Shown: positions 49,901 through 63,600 of the stretch, piece by piece
Numbering within the stretch: the first letter of the stretch is position 1
Layout of the letters: each line of letters begins with the position of its first letter
Origin: Unio delphinus
Lineage: Eukaryota; Mollusca; Bivalvia; Unionida; Unionidae
Reading direction: 5' to 3'
Length of the DNA: 64,000 bases
Assembly: GCA_029339505.1 (NCBI GenBank)
Contig: JAQISU010000022.1
Location: forward strand, 16,745,001-16,809,000
Translations under genes and position numbers: made by a program
Notes under the pieces: model-generated
Database searches by the model: none
What the model saw: only the letters and a program-made list of their open reading frames with translations
Told to the model about the DNA's origin: nothing

Positions 49901-52900
49901 TGATTTGTGACAATGTAGGTTCAGATATTATCATTGGATCAGCTTGGGTTGGCAAACTTTGCTCCAGCTGCCTTGTTACTAAATAACCTCCTTGATTTGC
50001 TGTGCCATAAAAGACCAAATTAATTAAATTCATGGTTTCTAGCAATCCTAAAATAATTGTTTTGTTGTACATTGTCTGTCTATCAACAATTGTTTGTTAT
50101 CACTCTGCTATCTATGTTTCTGATCCAGTTTGGATCAAACTTGGAATAGGGGCTTACATCATCAAAACCTTGGATTAGTTCAGTAATGAGCAACACCCAT
50201 GCATATTTATTATCTGATTGGCTGAGCCTTTTACCACTTTGTAGTTCCTATTGCTCATCCAGTTTTTATCAAAATTGGAATGTGGGCTTAAATGATACTG
50301 ACCTTGAACTTTGTGCAAGATAAGTATTAATGAGGTGATCTTTTTTAACTAAGCATTTTATTATTCTTGAAGCCATTTTTTTAATTGAAAACAAAAAATG
50401 TATGCTTATACAAGTAAGATCTCAGATGTAATTAGTACTGAATGAGATCTCAGATGCAATTAGTAATGAATGAGATCTCAGATGCAATTAGTAATGAATG
50501 AGATCCACACATAATAACGAGGCGAACTTGCATCTGATTGATAGACAATGTTATCACCCTGGAGGCTATATTTTTTTTATGTGACTTGGATCAGTCTTGG
50601 AATGAATGGCTAGATGATCAAGGTCTTGGAGGAGTTTGATTCTGAATGAGAAATATTCATATTAATGAGGTGATCTTGCATCTGGCTGCTTATTACTACT
50701 CCAGAGATTGTATTTCTATTCCAATATGGATAAAACTTGGTAAAAAGGCTATGATGATTAAGATCACATATCTGTATTAGCCGGTGCAATTCATATTAAT
50801 GAGATTCAGATATACTGCTAAACATGATACATGAAAGACATACATTTAAAAATGCACATTAATAACGTTTTCATACTTTTTATAAAGAAAAGTTTGGCCT
50901 AAACTTTATACTTTAAAGTACTCTCTGACATTGTGCAGTTACCAAGGTAGTTTATGGCAGTCCATCATATGTTAATTTCCTCAGGAGTTTGTATGTATTT
51001 TATTATGTTTCTTCAATCAAACCACCAAATACTGGGTTTGAAGTTTATTCCTGTCTGATTTCAAAATTGGGTAAACATTTTTTTGCAGGAGTTAATACCA
51101 GACACAGGAAGCACATCTAGAAACTCTTTATCACTAAATCGGCCCCCTGATCCCCAAAGTCAAGATGTGCGTGGAAGTAGCCTGAACATTCCATTTTGGC
51201 CAGGTAATTTGAAGAATGTATGGAGTTGATTTACTATTGCTGTGTATACTGTCAGGTGCATACACATTGCAAACAGCATCAAACTTTAACACTATGTTTC
51301 ATTAAAATAAGAGACATTTAGAGTTTAGTAAACATTCAAATAGGGTAATGACCATAAAGACATTGCAAAATAGGATCGTTACAGAAAACTGCAACACATT
51401 TGGCAATGAAAGTTAAGTATTTTCGTGATAAATTCTTGATGGCTGGCTATCAATATTTACCCCTTGGCTCTGGAATTATATATCCGACTTTGGTCATTTC
51501 ACCAGTTTCAGTGGGTAATGTTGCCATATGTTAGCATCATAAGATGTCACAGTGTATAATAAAAATGCAAAATCTATTATTGACTTCTCCTAACGGATCT
51601 TTCTACCTTCACTGTTGTCTAGTAGGATTTAGTGTTGTCTAGTAGGATTTAGTGTTGTCTAGTAGGATTTAGTGTTCTTGCCTTAGGTATTATGTTAACA
51701 AAAAAAGGCACTATAGGAACAACTGTTTCTATGGTTAAAGTTAAAAATAGATGATTGTTTGTTGGTTTTAACACATTGGCAATATCATGCCAAGGAAAGT
51801 AAGTGTCTTTCTCAAGGACAAACTGAGACATTCAACCCAGGCTGGCTGACTAGGTATCAAATCTGCGACCCTTGGATTATGATCATTCTAAAGTGATCCT
51901 TGGATAATGAGTTCTGGCCCTATATATACTTACTTACTTACTTATACCTATATATACTTACTGAGCTACTACAAGAATGCTAAAACAAATTAAAAAAACT
52001 CCCTGGCATACTTGAATGATGAAGTGCAATACAGTGAGAAACTCCCTGGCATACTTGAATGATGAAGTGCAATACAGTGAGAAACTCCCTGGCATACTTG
52101 AATGATGAAGTGCAATACAGTGAGAAACTCCCTGGCATACTTGAATGATGAAGTGCAATACAGTGAGAAACTCCCTGGCATACTTGAATGATGAAGTGCA
52201 ATACAGTGAGAAACTCCCTGGCATACTTGAATGATGAAGTGCAATACAGTGAGAAACTCCCTGGCATTTAAAGATTGAATATATGGAATGCAGCAAGAAG
52301 GTCACTGTCAGTGTTGTTGTTGTAGGGTTTAAATGCCATTTTTCAGCACAAGATAGGCTATAACATGGCGGCCGGTATAGCTGGTAGAGGAAGAACACTG
52401 GAAAACCCCATGAAAAACTACATACCCACAAGAAGCTACTGGCAAGCTTTCTCACTTACCCAGGTTAGCTGATTCTGAGACTCAAACCCATGCAGACAGA
52501 TGCGATGGCAGTGATCTTGAACAGAGAGCACTTAAGACCACTCATCCACTTGGGGCATTCATCACCGTCAATAATAAAATGATAAAGTGGAATAAGTGAG
52601 AAACCCTCTGGCAATAAAAGATTGATAAAGTGAAATACAGTGAGAACTCGCTGGCACAAAAAAAATGGTAAAGTGGAATACAGCAAGAAACTCTGACAAT
52701 AAAAAAGAATTATAAAGTGGAGTACAGGGTGAAACTCCCTAGCAATAAGAGAACGATTAAGTGACATGCAGAGAGAAACTCCCTGGCAATAAGGAAATGA
52801 TAAATGGAATGCAGTGAGAAACTCCTTGGAAATAAAGGAAGGATAAAGTGAAATAATTTGAGTAACTCCCTGGCATGATAAAGTTGAATACAGTGAGAAA

Positions 52901-55900
52901 CTATTTTTCAGATACATATAGAATACATTGTTCTTACGTGATACAGTGATATACAGGTATGCCTAGTTTTTACAACAGGTTAAAATTTAATGAGAATTAA
53001 TCAGTTTTATCCAATGAGGATCTATTGATAATTTATTAATTTGAACATAGTTTATCAACAGTTTGCTTTACCCCCAGAAATTAGACTACAGCAGCACAAT
53101 AGCTGCACATCACATATAAGTTTGCAGATCCCATGTGTTGAAGAATATGTTATTAACAATGATAGTAGTGAAAATAAGTGTTATTATACATGTTTCAATC
53201 ATAAAATTGATATTAATATGCATATCAGCTGTTAAAAAGACTGATATTAATATACATATCAGCTGTTAAAAAGACTGATATTAATATACATATCAGCTGT
53301 TAAAAAGACTGATATTAATATACATATCAGCTGTTAAAAAAACTGATATTAATATGCATATCAGCTGTTAAAAAGACTGATATTAATATACATATAAGCT
53401 GTTAAAAAGACTGATATTAATATACATATCAGCTGTTAAAAAAACATATTAATATACATATCAGCTGTTAAAAAGACTGATATTAATATACATATCAGCT
53501 GTTCATAAACTGATATTCATTTAGAATATATGCATTGAGGGGGAGGGGGTTAACCCAGATGTATATGGTTGCGTATGGGGGTTCTACTTATAATGTAAGT
53601 ACGCATAGGAAATGGGGGGATAGGTGAAACCTCAATAATAAGTTGTCTAGTGCCCAACCTGTTCGATGGCGTTTGAATTTTAGCAAACACTAGACAAACT
53701 TTTTAAGTTATGCATCTTATTTCATTGATGCAGCCAGAAATTCAATGTAGGTGGACTCTCTGGTTTATTAAACACATTCATATTATTAATCCTTGATTGT
53801 TTTTGTCTGAATCAAATATAAGCCATTCTATAGATCTTGCAGGAGGGGGTGCTGGGTTCTTCCTATACCAATAATACTGGCCGCCATATATAGCCTATCC
53901 TGTGCTGAAAAATGGTGTTAAACTGTACAACAACAATAAATATACATGGTTCCCAAGAAAGGCATACTTTAAAACACATATATGTCAAAGAATATTATTT
54001 CACAGATTTGATATAACAAAAGAGATGAAATTTCTAATTTACTGCCCTTGGGGATTTTGTTTGCACAGGAAGTAAAATATAATAGATAACTGTTGCAAAC
54101 ATTTGTCCACAGGAAGTCAGATATAATAGATAACTGTTGCAACTTTTTGTCCACAGGAGGATTAGATGAACCAGAACTGGACACATTGTTTAAGCAGAAG
54201 ACTGAAAATGATGTTAATTTTGAAAAAGGTATTATTTGTTGTTCATATCTGAATCTCAACACAATTTGTTTGAATTTTTTATTGTAAAATCTGAAATAAT
54301 GGTTATTAAAACTTAAGTGACTTCTCTTTATGAATGTTTTGTATTTGATATCCTTGATTGGATTACAGAACTGATAGATTTTTGTTTTATATCCTTGATT
54401 TGTTAACAACACTATTAAATTTGTAAGTTATATCCTTTCTGGCTTACAACACTAGTAAATTTCTATCTTGTAACCTGGAGTGGTTTATGACACTGATAGA
54501 TTTGTTTAGAACAAAGTCTGCAGGGCTCTGGATCAAGCAATATCCAGTGTTACAAACACTGAAGGCCTCTGCCTACTATTAGCTAGATCAATAAGAATGA
54601 TCAGTGACTGCTGGTGATGTGCTGCTCCTACAGCCTTTGTTTGACCAACACCTTGAAATGAAAGGAGATCCACCCGGCCTCATGAAGACACCCACGTTCC
54701 TGCCAATGGCACCAGCTAGACCTCATCACCAGGTGTGCAAAAGTGGCCAGTGTCCTCCTCACCTGCAGCTATCACAGTGGTGACTGTGACACAGGCCACT
54801 CCATCATGACCAGCAAGTTGTAAATAATACCCAAGAAGCTGCACCACACCAAGAAGTATTGTTGCTCATGCATCAGCAACCCAGAAAAGTCACAGCAGTT
54901 CATCAGCTGAAGGTTCTCACCTGATGACACCATCAACTCCAAGTGGTCCCACCTCAATGGCTCTGTGTACAATTCGGGAAGAAGGAGTGCAAAAAATGCC
55001 TACTGGTATGAGGTGGAGATGGAGCCTGTGACTAAGGCGAAGAGGAAAGCCCTCCTGGCATACAAAGCTGCACCTAGTCCTAATACACTACAAGCTCTCT
55101 AGGACTGCCAGGAACAATGCCCAGCAGACCACATGCCACTGCACCAACACCTACTGGCTGAAATGCCACAGAATACAGACACTTGCCAAACCTGCCAGTC
55201 ATGAAGGAGCTTGACACACTGCCCACAATGGAAGAGCTTGGAAAAGCCATTGATTGCCTCGCTTGTGGGAAAGCTCCTGGGAGCGACAGCATCCCACCTG
55301 AAGTCCTTAAGGGTGGGAAATCAGCACTGCTCCAGCCCCTGCACATACTCCTCTGCCTCTGCTGTGAACAGGGACACATCCCTAAGGGCATGCATGACAC
55401 CAATATCTTCACTTTGTACAAGAACAAGGGAAACCATGGCGACTGCAACAACTACTGGGGCATATCCTTCCTCATTATTGTCGGAAAGGCTTTCGTTCAT
55501 ATTACCCTGACATGATTGCAGACCATGTTTACCCAGAATTCCATTGTGGGTTCTGAGCTGGCTGGTCAACTGTAGACATGATCTTCCAATATCAGCTGCA
55601 GGAGAAGTGTTGTGAGCAGCAGATGCCCCTCTACAGCGCCTTCATAGACCTGATGAAGGCATTTGACCTGGTCATTCGGGGCAGACTCTTCAGGCTCCTG
55701 CAGAAGATCAGCTACCACCCACGACTGCTTGCTGTCGTCACATCTTTCCACAAGTACATGCAGAATTTGCTTCATTGGTGCAACATCAGAGTCCTTCCAA
55801 GTCAGCAGCAGAGTGAAGCAAGGCTGCATCCTTGTGCCGATGCTCTTTGCAATCTTCTTTTCCATGCTCCTCCAGTACACCTTCAAGGACTGCAGTGCGG

Positions 55901-57563
55901 GAGTGTACATCCATACCAGGCAAGCTGTTCAACATCGTCCTTCTCTGTGATAATATTAAAAGCACAGAGGTTCTCATCCATTAATTGCTCATTGTCGACA
56001 ATGCAGCCTTGACATCACACATGGAAGATGGAACATAGCAGCATGAATGGCATGTTCTCAAGAGAATGGACCCAGGCCGCATTCCCAAGGACTTGCTATA
56101 TGGTGAACTCGTAGAAGGTGCACAACTGACTGGACAGCCACATCTGTGTTACAAAGATGTCTGCAAGAAGGACATGAAGACAGCTAACATCAATGTCAAT
56201 GACTGTGAGAGCTATGCTGACGACCACTCCATCTGGCGCCTAGCTGTCAGACAGGGCATTCAGAAAGCTGAGGAAATGAGAAACACAGACCTCAATGCAA
56301 AGAGAGCCAGGAGGAAAGAAAAACAACAAGCATTGATGTTCACCTGCAGCAAGTGCAACAGAGACAGTCATTCTACGGTTGGACTCTTCAGCCACTTGCG
56401 AAGGTGCAGATAGGAAACCCAACTGAAAGCTACACCGAAGATGGATGGATGCTGAGAGAGAGATTTTATGTTAACTAGCTTTGGATATTTTTTGGTTTGT
56501 TGGTGAGAGTTTAGGAAACAAAGGGAAACATATTTACTTATGAAATCTTTGTTAATTAATTATGATGTCTTTGCCAATGAATTAATAAACTTTTGCTAAG
56601 GCATTAAGAAGTCTTTGCTAAGTAATTAAAAAAATCTTTGATAAGGATTTAAGAAGTCTTTGATTAAAAAAAATGGGTTAAAGAAAATTTGTCCCCTTAT
56701 TAATGGTAAAGAACTGATTAAAGATGAATCATAAGTTCTCATGAAATTATGTTCTTGCTCAGATTTATTAATGGTTGCCCCTGGTCTGACAACTGGCATA
56801 ACATTCAAAAGGGAGACAACTGGCTCAGGAGATGCTAATAGCAGACAGACTGGTGGAATTACTCAAATCATGGGATTGTTGAACATTACAGACTTGTTAG
56901 TAGAAGATGAATTTTTTGATCTTGGAGAGTCTGACGAGGAAGAAGAGCAGGTTATTGAACAAAAACAGGTATGACCTTGTGATAGGCTGTTTGGGGACAG
57001 CCTTCTCTCTTTCCGATAAGGGATGACTGTTGATCACAGTGATGATGAGAACAAAAAAAAAGCTGTGGCAGTAAATTATGTCCAAAATGAACATCTTTTA
57101 TATAATTGCATTCACAATTTATTATATAGATATCATATCTAGTACACTTCACATTGATGCATATTTGACTATACAGATGGTACATTTTAGATTGATGTAA
57201 ATTTTACTGTACAGATGGTACACTTTATGTTGATGCAAATTTGACTATACAGATGGTACATTTTATGTTGATGCAAATTTGACTGTACAGATGGTACATT
57301 TTATGTTAATGCAAATTTGACTGTACAGATGGTACACTTTATGTTAATGCAAATTTGATTGTACAGATGGTACACTTCATGTTTATGCAAATTTTACTAC
57401 AAATGGTACACTTTATGTTGATGCAAATTTTACTACAAATGGTACACTTTATGTTGATGCAAATTTTACTGTGCAGATGGTACACTTCACATTAATGCAA
57501 ATTTGACTATGGTAAATTTGTTGTATCTGTCTTTGTACTTACAGTTTTAATACATTACTGATG

Positions 57564-57608
<45 letters not shown>

Positions 57609-60600
57609 GTTTTAATAATGATAATAATTTTTACAGCATCATTAGTTCATCATTTAAAATAACAAAAGCATCAATATTCCTTATTTTGTTTTGAGAATTT
57701 TCAACAGAATTAGGCCAATCATATTTTATGTACATTTAGTCCATAATGTTTTTGCAGGCAGGTGCTCAAGAAAACATTGAACTCAAAGGGAGTGAAAGCC
57801 TGGAAAATTTGGTTAAGGTAAGTTGCCAAGATAAAGTGATATGCAGGAGAGTATAAAACTATTGACCTTTGAGGCTATGTTTTTTTTTCATCAACCAATC
57901 ACAGTGTTATTAATTTTATAAGGTCATTTCTGATTGGCTGACGTTGGAAATTCTGTTTCATATCCACACTCAGGTTTCCAGGCTTGGAGGTCATAAAATG
58001 GTTGAGCCTGAGCTTCATATTTAGTGTTAGCTAAGCAGAGAGGACTGACATTTCGAAAAGTAACTTTTGAATGGCTGATGTAAAAACTAAATCTCATACT
58101 GGGTCACAAAAAGAAGTGCATCTGAAGGCTAGACCCTTTGTAATCTGTCATGCTGTTCTACACAAGTATTAAATATGGCATAGAACAAATATTGTGAAGC
58201 ATAACAAGTGAATGTACAGCACTTTTTCTTCTTCTTTACAATACACATAATGAATTTAAAACAACACCTAATGGATGTAAACAAACACCTAATGAATTTA
58301 AACAAACACATTATTATGTGGAAGAAGAACCTGGGAAAATCCCCGGAAAGAACCATCGACCCACGAGAAGCTACTGGCAAGCTTTCTCACATACCCACAT
58401 TGGCCAAATCTGGGACTCGAACCTACGCAGACAGAGGTAAGATGGCAGTGATCCATAACGGAGAGCACTTTCGACTACATGGCCACTTTAGGCCCCCATA
58501 ATGAATTTAACAAACACATAATGAATTTAAACAAACACGTGATGGATTTAAACAAACACATAATGAATTAAAACAAACATATAATGAATTTAAACAAACA
58601 CATAATGAATTAAACAAACACATAGTGGATTTAAACAAACACTTAATGAATTTAAACAAACATAATGAATTTAAAAATACACAGAATGGATTTAAACAAA
58701 CATGTAATGGATTTAAACACATAATGTATTTAAACAAACACATAATGAATTTAAACACATAATGTATTTAAACAAACACATGAATTTAAACACATAATGA
58801 ATTTAAACACATAATGGATTTAAACAAACACATAATGGATTTAAACACATAATGGATTTAAAGAAACACATAATGGATTTAAATGCATAATGGATTTAAA
58901 CAAACACATAATGGATTTAAACACATAATGAATTTAAACACATAATGGATTTAAACAAACACATAATGAATTTAAACACATAATGAATTTAAACAAACAC
59001 ATAATGAATTTATACAAACATAATGCATTTAAAAATACACAGAATTGATTTAAACAAACATGTAATGGATTTAAACACATAACGTATTTAAACAAACATA
59101 TAATGAATTTAAACACATAATGAATTTAAACACATAATGGATTTAAACAAACACATAATGGATTTAAACACATAATGAATTTAAACACAAATGGATTTAA
59201 ACACATAATGGATTTAAACAAACACATAATGAATTTAAACACGTAATGGAATTAAACGCAGTGAATTTAAACAAACACGTAATGAATTTAAACAAGCACA
59301 TAACGGATTTAAGCAAGCACATAATGGATTTAAACAAACACATAATGGATTTAAACAAACACATAATGGATTTAAACACATAATGGATTTAAACAAACAT
59401 ATAATGGATTTAAACACATAATGAATTTAAACACAAATGGATTTAAACACATAATGGATTTAAACAAACACATAATGAATTTAAACATGTAATGGAATTA
59501 AACACAGTGAATTTAAACAAACACGTAATGAATTTAAACAAGCACATAACGGATTTAAGCAATCACATAATGGATTTAAGCAAGCACATAATGGATTTAA
59601 ACAAACACATAATGGATTTAAACACATAATGGATTTAAGCAATCACATAATGGATTTAAGCAATCACATAATGGATTTAAACAAACACATAATGGATTTA
59701 AACACATAATGGATTTAAGCAATCACATAATGGATTTAAGCAAGCACATAATGGATTTAAACAAACACATAATGGATTTAAACACATAATGGATTTAAGC
59801 AATCACATAATGGATTTAAGCAAGCACATGATGGATTTAAACAAACACATAATGGATTTATTTTCCTATCAAGATTTGTTTGTAAATTTTGCATACTTGC
59901 ATATTCTCATCTGGAAAATGTCTTTAAAAGTTTAATCTAAATAATTTAGAATGCTAACCTTTTACTATTTTTGCAAAAACATAATCAGCAGTCATGATTT
60001 TTCAAAACCAGATTTATGACAGTTTAGTAATGGCATAATATAAAATAGGGTAAATAAAAGCGTTGCTGATTTGAAAATCGATTCTATCACCAAAATCAGA
60101 TTTTGAAAAATAAAACTGATTATTATTTGCTTTTTGGGGGGAAATCATATGCGAAAAAATAAAATAACTACAAACTAGTCTTTAAAGTTTATCGTACACT
60201 TTTATTTTTATTTTGTTTAATATTTCTAATTTACTTCATCTGGAATTTGTATATATTTCTTTGTCATATCTTTAGATGTACATTTATTTTGAAGTATAAC
60301 TCCAAATTTGTTCGATATATTATGATATTTGGTACACAAATTCAGTTAGTGGTTCAGGTTTCCTTGTGATATTCACAGTTATTTAGTTTCAATGATTTTA
60401 ATGTTTTCATTTTTTTTTTACCTGCTTGTCTGATCATCCATCTACATCTTCATTTCTTCAAATTTCTTCAAATACATTACCTAATCATAATACATCAGTA
60501 GTAAATCCACCAGTTCCATCCTTACCCATCAAAATAAGTTATCCAGCATGTCATGTAGCTCATTTTAACAGCAAAGTGCTAAAATGTTGCCTTTTGCTTA

Positions 60601-63600
60601 GATAGAAATCAGAGAAGAATGCTCTCCTTTTGGAAACAGCAAGTGTTGCCAAAATCCCTTTGATTGCCATCTATTACTACAACTCCAGCGTGGCCAGCAC
60701 TCTCTAACAAAAAAAGCCTTTTCATCTGTTTAAGTTATTCTTCTGAGTTTTCTTAATTCCATGAAGTTTCTGACTAAAATTCAGTTTATCTTCATTGCAT
60801 GTGACTATTTTGCCATTCAATTATTCAAAAAGCTAGTTCAGTCAGAATTCCAAGTCACCAAAGTACATCATCATTGTATTTTGTAAGTTTTCATAGCAAT
60901 GTAGACCCTGTCGGCTGGCAGATTTGGATTTATAATGTTTTAATTCTTTTTCCTAACAAATTACATAGATCTAGATATTATTTCACATGATGTTCGTCAT
61001 CGATTCATGGCGGTCACAAAATATTAGTTAAACAAATGATTGATCTCACTGTTTCTAATGGTGTTGGCAAAAATAAGTATTCCAGTTGCATTTTAGGTGT
61101 GACTTGACCAACCATTTTGTTTTAGGGCATGTTCTACAGCTAGTATGAACATCTGAGAGAGTGATAGGTGTAAAGTGAAGTCTGCGGAGAAAATGTTGCC
61201 ATACTCTATGTCCCTTTCATGTACTTGGCTGAAATTTCTTTGGATATTGTACTTTTGGACATTGTACATGAACTGAGCACAGAGCTTACCAAAATGACTG
61301 CTCCCATGTGCTCAAAAAACGCAACCTGAATTATTCTAAAGTACACTATCTTTAGCAGTTTTTAAAATAATGAAAATTAATTTTGCCATGATAAACAATA
61401 CCATCTTTTGAATGTGCAATGAATAAAGTACCAAATCTATAAACTGTAAAAATAAAATTATCAGGTAAAAAAAAATTCAAATTTGTCTCAGAAGTCCAGT
61501 AAGGAAAAATGACCTAGCAGTTCTTGCAGTTTTCTTAATATTTTTCAATTATACATAAAGGGATTTACCAGAACCTAAGATAAACACATCTTTTTTAAAT
61601 AGCTAGTATAGCCAGTGAGGAAAATGGGGGAAATTCTTTTCTTTAAAAATCTAACCCTATGTAAAATGTGAAACAGTACAGAGTGCCACCTTTAGCCGCT
61701 TTTTAGTCTTAGCCAGCATTCTGTATTGTCTATCATTCTCTTTCGGTTTTTCTGCATAAAAAATGTGCTTTTTTCAGCCTTGCATTTTTATTGCTAAATT
61801 GGCATTGCTAAATTGGCATTATTTTCCTGAGGTCACTATTGTCTTATACAAGCAAGAGCTGCCCATATCTGTAGTGTATTACATCGTGCAGCCTTTCTGA
61901 TAATGAACAATGCTGTGAACAGTGGCTGTCAGCTCATTTATGAGTCACTTGAGACAGGAAGAAAGATACAACAATCTTTGCTGTGATGTGTTTCTCACAT
62001 AAACCATGGTAAACCGGGATCAACAGTTCTTTCTTAACATGCAGCAGCTCATTTACGTTCTAATAATATGTTCTATGTCTAATGTGATTTTGATGGATAT
62101 ATTTAAGCCATGTGTCAGCATGACCATGACGTCATGGAGAATGCAGATCACAGACATGCCTGGGAGTGAGTCTCACATATGACTTCTGTATTCAACAGGC
62201 CAGTTCAACGTTTACTCCCCAGTACCACAGCTGCATTCATTAAATTCAGCTCGATGAAAGATTTGCATTGTTATTTAAGTACATGGTGCTAAAATGCCAT
62301 CACAAGTTCATCCCTATGTTGGAATTGTTATATTCCAACCTCCATTTGATGACCATATAGAGGTCAGGAAACGGGATGACCAAGAGTTAAACATTTCACA
62401 GGCCCAGTGTTTGTGTTTGTGTGTGTATGTATGTGTATGTGATTTTGATAATTAACCTAGCTTTAATAGTTGTTCCATCATATTGCTACAATATCTGCAG
62501 TGTGGCAGTTTCTAGTGATGTTTAGCATCAGGGCATCATGCTGCACTATCACTAACCTCGTTGAGTGCCAACCATGGCAGCTGCTAGCATAATGTTTTTC
62601 AAGTCTAACCACTTAGACCACTGGAGCAGTCAACAAACCCAATAATCCAGAGAACAGTTCTCAATTTGTAAGGGACCATAGAAATATAAAGGACCCATCT
62701 AAGGCATGCCAAATTGGACAACACACCTCCAAGCCTTTTCCACAGTGGGGTCCTAGTTTTAGAGAGCCACTGACAACAAGCATGAATGAGTGTAATTACA
62801 ATAATGTAATCTGTGTACTCCTGTTGCAATTAATAACAATTTATAGCTTTCACTGTTTTCTTGTGAAGTCATGTGGCTAGACTATAGTATAATGACCAAA
62901 ATGGTCACATAAACCTTAAACAGATAGAGAGACAGTCTGAATGAAAGAGACAGATAGTATTGTTCAAGTTGATGAAGTTAAGTAAAGGTTTTATTTTTTA
63001 ACCAATTGATACCAATTTACTAATTTTTATTTTATGGTTATCCACATTTCTCTCTGTCTACCTAATCTGTCTAGCTATCTGTCAACCTATCAGTTTATCT
63101 TTCTACCTGATCTGTCTATCTTGCTATCTGTCTATCTAATTATCTGCATGTCTATGTTATCTGTCTACTAGCCTACCTGTCCGACTACCTAAATAACCTA
63201 TCTAGCCATCAGTCTTACGAATTTGTCTACTTAATCTGTCTACTTATCTACCTGTCTGTTGACCTATCTAGCCATCTGTCTTACAAATCTGTCTGCTTAA
63301 TCTGTCTACTTATCTACCTAATCTGTTTACCTATCTAGCTATAGCTATCTATCTGCCTATCTGTCTACCTATCTACTTAATCTGTTTACCTGTGTACCTA
63401 ACATATCTACATATCTAGCTATCTGCCTACCTTTCTACCTAATCTATCAACTTGTATGCCCTTCATCCTATATACGTATGTCTGTTTTCCTGAGTCAAAT
63501 GTAATAGAAGCTTCAGTGTTTCAGTGAACATTAACATTGCTTATTTTTTTCTTTCATCCATTATAAGTTTGAAGAGAAAGCTGAGAGTCAGGAAACAAAA

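Noticed and set aside
51958..52455. Minus-strand open frame of 165 residues with a repeated peptide
   Set aside because: It is produced by the 43-bp minisatellite plus a SINE; all three frames are open because of the repeat, and no independent coding signal exists.
58507..59417. Minus-strand frames with repeated [15 protein letters not shown] peptide
   Set aside because: They are by-products of the 17/21-bp minisatellite.
60610..60720. Possible minus-strand coding remnant
   Set aside because: No frame stays open with recognisable motifs, so it was left unclassified.
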